Assembly: GCA_019309945.1 (NCBI GenBank)
Contig: JAFDFH010000057.1
Location: 1 to 11,087, forward strand
Reading direction: 5' to 3'
DNA length: 11,087 nucleotides
Origin: Deltaproteobacteria bacterium
Lineage (GTDB): Bacteria > Desulfobacterota > Desulfobacteria > Desulfobacterales > JAFDFH01
The position numbers and the translations under genes were made by a program. This document shows positions 5,857 to 11,087 of this stretch, piece after piece; the first letter of the stretch is position 1, and each line of letters starts with the position of its first letter. The notes beneath the pieces were generated by a model. The model saw only the letters and a list, made by a program, of their open reading frames with translations. It made no database searches and was not told where the DNA came from.

Positions 5857-8291
5857 ATATAGAAGCAAGCACATATACGGAAGACAATATAAAAATACTC
5901 GAAGGGCTTGAAGCTGTAAGAAAAAGACCTTCAATGTATATAGGAAATATTGATATTGAGGGACTTCATCATCTTGTTTATGAAGTGGTTGATAACAGTA
6001 TCGATGAAGCAATGGCAGGTTGTTGTGATTTTATTAATGTTACGGTTCATACCGACAACAGTGTAAGCGTTGAGGACAATGGAAGGGGCATCCCTGTTGG
6101 GATACATAAAACCGAACATGTTCCTGCAGTTGAAGTGGTTATGACCAAGCTTCATGCCGGAGGAAAATTTGACGATAATTCTTACAAAGTATCAGGCGGA
6201 CTTCATGGCGTCGGTGTTTCCGTGGTTAATGCCCTTTCCAAAAGGTTGGATGTAGAAATTTATAAAAACGATAAAATATATTTTCAATCATATGAAAAAG
6301 GAAAAAAGATAAGTGAATTAGATATTATAGGAAAGACGAAAAAACACGGCACCAAAGTGCATTTTAAACCTGACACGGAGATTTTGAACACCGATAATTT
6401 TAACCATGAAATAATCAGTCGAAGGTTAAAGGAACTTGCCTATTTAAACAAAGGGTTAAGAATAACAATTGAAGATGAACGTTCAGATTTTAAAGACGAG
6501 TATTATTATAAAGGTGGAATAAAATCATATGTGGAATATCTAAACCGAAGGAACACTCCCCTTCACAACCCCATTCTGATAGAGGGTGTTAAAAATGACG
6601 TTCAGATTGATGTGGCGATTCAATATAACAACACATATAATGAAAAAATATTTTCATTTGCGAACAATATTAATACCGTAGAAGGTGGGTTTCATCTTGT
6701 TGGTTTTAAAACAGCATTAACACGGACCATTAATCAATATGCAAGCAACGGAAATCTTTCAAAAAACAATAAAATAAAAATTGGTGGTGAGGATGTCAGG
6801 GAAGGGCTTGCGGCGATCCTCAGCATACGAATAAAGTCTCCCCAATTTGAGGGACAAACAAAAACAAAACTTGGAAACAGTGAAGTCAAGGGTCTTGTTG
6901 AATCCCTCATAAACGAGCGGTTAAGCGTATATTTTGAGGAGAATCCGGCTGTCGCAAGAAAAATAATCGCAAAAATAACAGATGCTGCTAGAGCGCGAGA
7001 TGCTGCCAGGCGTGCCAGAGATATCGCCAGAAATAAAGATTCATTGGTGGATTCGACCCTTCCCGGTAAGCTCGCAGATTGTCAATCTTCAATGCCGTCC
7101 GAAAGAGAACTTTTTTTGGTGGAAGGAGATTCCGCGGGAGGAAGTGCGAAACAGGGGCGAGACCGAAAGTTTCAGGCGATTCTTCCATTAAAAGGAAAGA
7201 TATTAAATGTTGAAAAAGCGAGATTTGATAAAATTCTACGTAGTGAAGAAATAAAAAACATCATAACGGCATTGGGTACGGGTGTTGGAGCGGAAGAATA
7301 TGATATTACGAAAACAAGGTATCATAAAATAGTTATAATGACAGATGCGGATGTGGATGGATCTCACATAAGGACCCTGCTTTTAACTTTTTTTTACCGA
7401 CAGATGCCGGAAATTGTCGAAAAAGGATATTTGTATATTGCTCAACCGCCCCTGCTGAAAATAGGCAAAGGTAAAAATGAAAAGTATTTTAAAGATGAGC
7501 AGGAATTAGATGAACACCTGTTAAAAAGAGTTTGCAGCAAAAAGAGAATAAAAACAGCCAAGCAAGAAAAGATATTTTCAGAACACAACCTGTATCTTTT
7601 AATGGGAGATCTTTCCGAATATTATAAAACCATGTCAAAACTAAAACGGCGTGGTATTGATCCGGACCTTGCCGAGATATTGATAAAGGAAGGGGTTGAA
7701 GATAGAACCTTTCTTAAGGACAAAGAAAAAATGTTGGGTCTAAAACAGGCTCTTACTCTCAAAGAATATGATGTGGGTGAACTGTTGTGGAACGAGGAAC
7801 GCGATGTTTATGAAATGATAGTAACGTTGCCTGGCGAAGGAAAGGAATTTTCTTTGATTAAGGACGCGATTCCCGAAGATAAAAGCCTTTTTAAAATAGG
7901 AAGAGGTCTTATACATTCCAATGATTATCAAAAGAATCTGTTTCTTTCAAAAAAAATCTCTTCCCTCGAAGATACTCCCTATTGGGTTTTAAGTAATGAA
8001 TCGGAAAACGATAGAATCCTTATCAATGACAAAAAAAGTCTTCTTACTTACATGGTTGAAGAAGGTAAAAAAGGACTTGTTATTCAACGATATAAGGGTT
8101 TGGGCGAAATGAATCCGGATCAGCTATGGGAAACAACAATGAACCCCGCGAAGCGCACCATGGTTAAAGTAAAAATCGAAGATGCTGTTGAAGCCGATGA
8201 GATTTTTACGATCCTGATGGGAGATGAAGTTGAACCCCGAAGAGAGTTTATTCAAAAGCATGCCCTTGATGTAGGAACACTGGATATTTAA
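5853..8291 (+). CDS. gyrB: DNA gyrase subunit B
   Basis: ATPase subunit of the type IIA topoisomerase that introduces negative supercoils into DNA, working as GyrA2GyrB2 in the cytoplasm. The GHKL ATPase domain shows the catalytic Glu at E44 and Mg-binding N48 in YEVVDNSIDE, DNGRGIP (75-81) and GGLHGVG (115-121). The transducer carries QTKTKLGN (335-342), with the ATP-contacting Lys at 338. The TOPRIM domain has EGDSAGGSAKQGRDR (424-438), PLKGKILN (445-452) and the metal-binding TDADVDGSH (497-505). The tail has YKGLGEMNPDQLWETTMNP (747-765). At 812 residues it includes the insertion of roughly 170 residues in the TOPRIM/tail region typical of Gram-negative GyrB, which argues against ParE. 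The ATG at 5853 overlaps the dnaN stop by four bases, so translation is probably coupled. gyrA is not in the window. Confidence 0.98.
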   Translation: MNIEASTYTEDNIKILEGLEAVRKRPSMYIGNIDIEGLHHLVYEVVDNSIDEAMAGCCDFINVTVHTDNSVSVEDNGRGIPVGIHKTEHVPAVEVVMTKLHAGGKFDDNSYKVSGGLHGVGVSVVNALSKRLDVEIYKNDKIYFQSYEKGKKISELDIIGKTKKHGTKVHFKPDTEILNTDNFNHEIISRRLKELAYLNKGLRITIEDERSDFKDEYYYKGGIKSYVEYLNRRNTPLHNPILIEGVKNDVQIDVAIQYNNTYNEKIFSFANNINTVEGGFHLVGFKTALTRTINQYASNGNLSKNNKIKIGGEDVREGLAAILSIRIKSPQFEGQTKTKLGNSEVKGLVESLINERLSVYFEENPAVARKIIAKITDAARARDAARRARDIARNKDSLVDSTLPGKLADCQSSMPSERELFLVEGDSAGGSAKQGRDRKFQAILPLKGKILNVEKARFDKILRSEEIKNIITALGTGVGAEEYDITKTRYHKIVIMTDADVDGSHIRTLLLTFFYRQMPEIVEKGYLYIAQPPLLKIGKGKNEKYFKDEQELDEHLLKRVCSKKRIKTAKQEKIFSEHNLYLLMGDLSEYYKTMSKLKRRGIDPDLAEILIKEGVEDRTFLKDKEKMLGLKQALTLKEYDVGELLWNEERDVYEMIVTLPGEGKEFSLIKDAIPEDKSLFKIGRGLIHSNDYQKNLFLSKKISSLEDTPYWVLSNESENDRILINDKKSLLTYMVEEGKKGLVIQRYKGLGEMNPDQLWETTMNPAKRTMVKVKIEDAVEADEIFTILMGDEVEPRREFIQKHALDVGTLDI

Positions 8292-8531
8292 TAATGTGAT
8301 TCAAAGGCGCTTACCAGGTCCTAATACCTTATGTACAGTAAATGCCGCAACTACAATTTTTTAAGCAATAGACTTTTCTCTTTTTGAAAAAAGTATAAAC
8401 TTCATATTCCTTTTTTTGTGCCTTCGTGTCTGGCGGAACTTTCACAAATATAATTGAAACTTGTTTTCAAACCACACACTTGATGGACTTATGTTTTTAT
8501 AAATTCATCAAATGTTTTCGAGGAGTTGCAC
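8292..8531. other. Intergenic spacer gyrB to thymidylate synthase-like gene
   Basis: No gene is seen in this 240-bp spacer. It holds AT-rich weak hairpins: CTTTTT/AAAAAG near 8380-8393 with almost no loop, and TTGAAA/TTTCAA at 8454-8470. Neither is a convincing terminator. A segment near 8418-8437 (TTGTGCCTTCGTGTCTGGCG) resembles motifs in two other gaps of this window. Confidence 0.4.
8521..8525 (+). promoter_or_regulatory. Shine-Dalgarno sequence AGGAG that decides the start of the downstream gene
   Basis: AGGAG lies six bases before the GTG at 8532. An in-frame TTG at 8526 directly abuts the AGGAG with no spacer, so it cannot be the natural start. The GTG is therefore the better initiation codon. 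Confidence 0.75.
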
Positions 8532-9323
8532 GTGCGTATTCATAAAATCGAAACCAGAGATCTGCCGGATCTGTGGTTTCAGGCCGTACATGATATACTC
8601 GACCATGGTCGTCGGTTTAAAATCGATCGAGGGTCCTATGCCGGGCAGACACGCTTGGAGTTCGATTATTTTATAGGGCGTGTCACCTATCCGGGAACGA
8701 TTCCGCTGATTCCCGATATTCCGCCCTCTTGCGGCATTCCAAACCCTGTGGAGCACGACTATATTTATGGCGGTGAAGGATATGAAAGAGCATATATTGA
8801 ATATTTGATGTCAGCTCGTAAGGAACCAGGAGAGTCGTATACATACGGAGAAAGGATCACAAAGGTTCCGATTCAAGGAGATAAGCTGGCCTGGTGGGAA
8901 GAAGGGAATACGGAAATCATTGACAAACGGGAGGTCGACGGCCAGATTGTTTTTAAAGAAGACGAAAAACTATACCTGAACCAAATCGAATGGATCATCC
9001 AAACGTATAAAAAATTTGGTGAACGAAACAACCAAATGGTTTTGCAAGTGGCGCAGCCGTCCGATCTTACACTCATCGATCCCCCCTGCCTGCGATCCAT
9101 CGACACACGGGTACAGGACGATGCCCTGTGTTTCATTGTATATTTTCGCTCATGGGATCTATGGAATGGGCTTCCCGCAAACCTGGCAGCGATCCAAAAC
9201 CTTAAAGAATATATGGCAGGAGAGATTGGGGTCAAGGATGGTGAAATGATTGTTGAGAGCAAGGGGCTCCATTTGTATGGGTATGCGGAGGAACTTGCGA
9301 AATTAAGGTGTTTAAAAGAATAG
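8532..9323 (+). CDS. Divergent thymidylate synthase-like protein (ThyA superfamily)
   Basis: Probable thymidylate synthase: methylation of dUMP to dTMP with methylene-tetrahydrofolate. With the GTG start at 8532 the product is 263 residues, close to E. coli ThyA (264). The C-terminal half carries the family signature. The nucleophile is C186 in IDPPCLRSID. FRSWDLWNGLPANL (205-218) matches the RSxDxxxGxPxN motif, and its N217 lies where dUMP-specific enzymes have Asn and dCMP hydroxymethylases have Asp. HLYGY (247-251) matches the HxY nucleotide-binding motif. The N-terminal half is only loosely alignable: DRGSYAGQTRLE may replace the phosphate-binding DRTGTGT loop, and YIEYLM and YGERI may replace the ELLWFL and YGxQWR segments. 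The usual Arg-Arg pair before the catalytic region appears replaced by RNNQ (165-168). This resembles the archaeal/methanogen-type branch more than bacterial ThyA. Alternative: a related pyrimidine-modifying enzyme. It is convergent with asnS. Confidence 0.78.
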   Translation: MRIHKIETRDLPDLWFQAVHDILDHGRRFKIDRGSYAGQTRLEFDYFIGRVTYPGTIPLIPDIPPSCGIPNPVEHDYIYGGEGYERAYIEYLMSARKEPGESYTYGERITKVPIQGDKLAWWEEGNTEIIDKREVDGQIVFKEDEKLYLNQIEWIIQTYKKFGERNNQMVLQVAQPSDLTLIDPPCLRSIDTRVQDDALCFIVYFRSWDLWNGLPANLAAIQNLKEYMAGEIGVKDGEMIVESKGLHLYGYAEELAKLRCLKE

Positions 9324-9407
9324 GTAACCGTTCTCGGCTTGAAACTTGAAATTGGAAAGTAGAAATTGGGGCGCGATGAAACGAGTTAACGTTCCGTGAA
9401 CAGTTAC
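9324..9407. repeat. Short repeat element with terminal inverted repeats, left of asnS
   Basis: The segment is bounded by GTAACCGTTCTCGG (9324-9337) and CCGTGAACAGTTAC (9394-9407), which pair as inverted repeats at 12 of 14 positions. Between them is an A-rich run built of TTGAAATT/TAGAAATT-like words. The same left end and A-rich run recur to the right of asnS at 10915-10958. It fills nearly the whole gap between two convergent genes and could fold as a long-loop hairpin acting on both transcripts, or be a small non-autonomous mobile repeat. Confidence 0.6.
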
Positions 9408-9416
9408 AAGAATAGT

Positions 9417-10799
9417 TTAAAATTCTATACTACCGGGGGTTCGCGGAAAGGGGATGACATCCCGGATATTGGTAATACCGGTCAGCACCATAAGTAAACG
9501 TTCAAAACCAAGACCAAACCCGCTGTGGGGTACGGTACCAAAGATACGGGAGTCAAGATACCACCAGTAAGCTTCCCGGGACAATCCCATTTCCTTCATT
9601 CGCGCTTTCAGCACCTCAAGACGTTCTTCACGTTGACTGCCGCCGATGATTTCGCCGATGCCCGGGACAATGACATCCATAGCCCCAACGGTTTCGTTGT
9701 CCTCGTTTAAGCGCATATAAAACGGTTTTATGTTTTTGGGGTAATCAAAGATAATGGCCGGTTTTTTAAAGTATTGCTCGGTTAAAAAACGTTCATGTTC
9801 GGACTGGAGATCTTTCCCAAAGCAGATATCATATTCAAATTTCTTTCCGGATTTGCCCAGTATTTCCACAGCCTCCCGATAGGGAATCCTTATAAAATCA
9901 GAAGAAGCGATATTTTCCAGCGTCAACAACAATTTTTTATCTACGAATTTAGCAAAAAGATCGAGATCCTCCCGGCAGGTTTCCATTGTGTAGACCGTCA
10001 AGTATTTGATCATTTCTTCCGCCAGGTCCATATTGCCCCTCAGGTCGCAAAACGCCATCTCCGGTTCGACCATCCAGAACTCGGCCGCATGCCGCCGGGT
10101 GTTGGAATTTTCGGCTCTGAATGTCGGACCAAACGTGTAAACATCCCCGAGGGCCAGTGCAAACATTTCGGCTGACAGTTGTCCGGATACCGTCAGGTTT
10201 GATATCGTTCCAAAAAAATCTTTGGAATAATCTGTTTTTCCGTCCTTTTTTGGCGGGTTATCCGGATCAATGGTTGTTACCCTGAAAAGTTCCCCGGCGC
10301 CTTCGCAATCCAAGCCGGTAACAATGGGTGTGTGTAAACAGCTAAATCCTCTTTCCCGAAAGAAACAATGGACGGCATAAGAGAGTTCCGACCGGATACG
10401 AAATATGGCACCATATTTATTGGTCCGGGGTCGCAGGTGGGCAATGGTTCTTAAAAATTCGTCACCATGGCGTTTTTTTTGCAGAGGATATGACTCTGGA
10501 GCAAGGCTGATGATTTTAACTTCATCCGCCAGGATTTCCCAAATCTGTCCGCCACCTTGAGATGTAACTTGTTTGCCCTTTATAGCCACAGCCGACCCGG
10601 TCGTAAGTTTTTTAATATCTCCATAATTGTTTAAAGATTGGTCGATGACGACCTGCATGTTTTTAAGGCAGGATCCGTCGTTGACCTCAACAAATAAAAA
10701 CCCCTTTGAATCCCGGCGGGTTCTCACCCAACCCTTTATGAGAACGCGATCTAAGGGAGTATCGGATTGCTGGAGTTTGTCTATTTTTATACGTTTCAT
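9417..10799 (-). CDS. asnS: Asparagine--tRNA ligase (asparaginyl-tRNA synthetase)
   Basis: Class IIb aminoacyl-tRNA synthetase that charges tRNA-Asn with asparagine using ATP, in the cytoplasm. The 460 residues match the bacterial AsnRS length (about 460-470). An N-terminal OB-fold anticodon-binding domain covers roughly 17-100 (VLIKGWVRTRRDSKGFLFVEVNDGS). The class II catalytic core follows: motif 1 around 145-162 (CFFRERGFSCLHTPIVTG), motif 2 FRAENSNTRRHAAEF (227-241) and motif 3 GFGLGFERL (427-435), followed by the ending IRDVIPFPRTPGSIEF. The PRTPGSIEF ending and the overall length separate it from AspRS and from the archaeal AspRS/AsnRS branch. The ATG at 10799 starts the conserved N-terminus; no strong ribosome site is seen. 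Its presence suggests direct tRNA-Asn charging rather than sole dependence on the transamidation route. It is convergent with the thymidylate synthase-like gene, and related short repeats lie on both sides. Confidence 0.97.
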   Translation of the reverse strand: MKRIKIDKLQQSDTPLDRVLIKGWVRTRRDSKGFLFVEVNDGSCLKNMQVVIDQSLNNYGDIKKLTTGSAVAIKGKQVTSQGGGQIWEILADEVKIISLAPESYPLQKKRHGDEFLRTIAHLRPRTNKYGAIFRIRSELSYAVHCFFRERGFSCLHTPIVTGLDCEGAGELFRVTTIDPDNPPKKDGKTDYSKDFFGTISNLTVSGQLSAEMFALALGDVYTFGPTFRAENSNTRRHAAEFWMVEPEMAFCDLRGNMDLAEEMIKYLTVYTMETCREDLDLFAKFVDKKLLLTLENIASSDFIRIPYREAVEILGKSGKKFEYDICFGKDLQSEHERFLTEQYFKKPAIIFDYPKNIKPFYMRLNEDNETVGAMDVIVPGIGEIIGGSQREERLEVLKARMKEMGLSREAYWWYLDSRIFGTVPHSGFGLGFERLLMVLTGITNIRDVIPFPRTPGSIEF

Positions 10800-10914
10800 G
10801 AATAAGGCTCAATATTTATGATTTTTGGTAATCGTTAAGCCACGAAGAGTTTACTCAGAAATTAATTCACATTGAGTTCCGGCTTAACCGGGTTCCGTTA
10901 TATTAAAAAGATCT
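10800..10914. other. Upstream region of asnS
   Basis: This spacer should hold the asnS promoter on the minus strand, but I see no convincing -35/-10 pair. It contains GCCACGAAGAG (10840-10850), similar to words in two other gaps, and a small palindrome CCGGCTTAACCGG (10879-10891). Confidence 0.35.
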
Positions 10915-10958
10915 TAACCGTTCACGGAACGTTGAAATTAGAAATTAGAAATTTGGGC
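10915..10958. repeat. Second copy of the intergenic repeat, right of asnS
   Basis: The 19 bases at 10915-10933 (TAACCGTTCACGGAACGTT) are the reverse complement of 9388-9406 with one mismatch. The bases after them (TTGAAATTAGAAATTAG and on to TTTGGGC) resemble, in direct orientation, the A-rich part of the copy at 9325-9371, which also begins TAACCGTTC. The copy ends two bases from the stop codon of the neighbouring four-helix-bundle gene. No second inverted end is obvious, so it may be a partial element. Confidence 0.55.
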
Positions 10959-10959
10959 T

Positions 10960-11087
10960 TCATGCTTTTGTAATGTTGATGAAAGCATTCAATTTGGGGC
11001 CGAGTTTGTCAACTATTGCTTTGTATTCTGTCGCGTTTGACTCAGATAAAACTTTTCTTCTGATGAGTTTTCGCAACCATGATTTGG
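10960..11087 (-). CDS. Four-helix-bundle protein (S23/TIGR02436-like), 3' end only
   Basis: Only the last 41 residues lie in the window, starting KSWLRKLIRRKVLSESNATE and ending NAFINITKA before a TGA at 10962-10960. The pattern (WLRK...A/R...LS/T, then an acidic helix with D.LGPKLNAFIN) fits the C-terminus of the four-helix-bundle family related to 23S rRNA intervening-sequence proteins, which often reads WLRRA...LPKLNAYL. The molecular role of this family is mostly unknown. The frame fits the edge of the window without stops. The family is assigned from memory of its C-terminal pattern; the N-terminal three quarters are not available. Confidence 0.72.
   Translation of the reverse strand, partial: KSWLRKLIRRKVLSESNATEYKAIVDKLGPKLNAFINITKA

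Noticed and set aside
8526..8531. TTG at 8526 as the start of the thymidylate synthase-like gene
   Set aside because: It touches the AGGAG ribosome site with no spacing, whereas GTG at 8532 has ideal spacing.
8873..9262. Minus-strand ORF of 129 codons inside the thymidylate synthase-like gene
   Set aside because: The plus frame carries the conserved catalytic motifs; the opposite frame is a shadow.

Overview
The window reads as a chromosomal segment of a Gram-negative, fairly AT-rich bacterium. The best guess is a member of the Desulfobacterota (former Deltaproteobacteria). This rests on an EndoQ-like/UvrD fusion gene, a DUF4124-SLT transglycosylase, a divergent 'methanogen-type' thymidylate synthase-like protein, a four-helix-bundle protein and a style of intergenic repeat that I associate with that group. 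The taxonomic call is inference; the gene identities come from motifs read in the translations.

Layout. Left block, minus strand: the 5' part of a secreted lytic transglycosylase gene (1-354, running off the left edge). Upstream of it on the same strand is a large gene (467-3930) that fuses an Endonuclease Q-like PHP nuclease with a UvrD/Rep superfamily 1 helicase. That gene is split into two reading frames by a perfect 29-bp tandem duplication at 1374-1431. Deleting one copy restores a continuous 1144-residue protein, so the break is either a recent mutation, a reversible switch or an assembly artefact. Centre: an AT-rich gene-free gap of about 800 bp (3931-4737) from which transcription diverges. 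It holds a consensus DnaA box and a perfect 12-bp inverted repeat.

Right block: dnaN (sliding clamp) and gyrB (gyrase B) on the plus strand, overlapping by 4 bases (ATGA), with no recF between them and no dnaA in view. They are followed by a divergent thymidylate synthase-like gene (8532-9323, plus), asnS (asparaginyl-tRNA synthetase, 9417-10799, minus, convergent to it) and the 3' end of a four-helix-bundle protein gene (10960-11087, minus). The asnS gene is bracketed by related short repeats with inverted-repeat character.

How the genes relate. The centre is replication-themed: a clamp, a gyrase subunit, a DnaA box in an AT-rich gap and a probable repair nuclease-helicase facing away. This suggests a region at or near a replication origin, but a single good DnaA box does not prove it. 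The thymidylate synthase-like gene (dTMP supply) and asnS (translation) are housekeeping genes. The most notable items are the EndoQ-UvrD fusion, its 29-bp tandem frameshift, the candidate origin-like gap, and the repeat pair around asnS.
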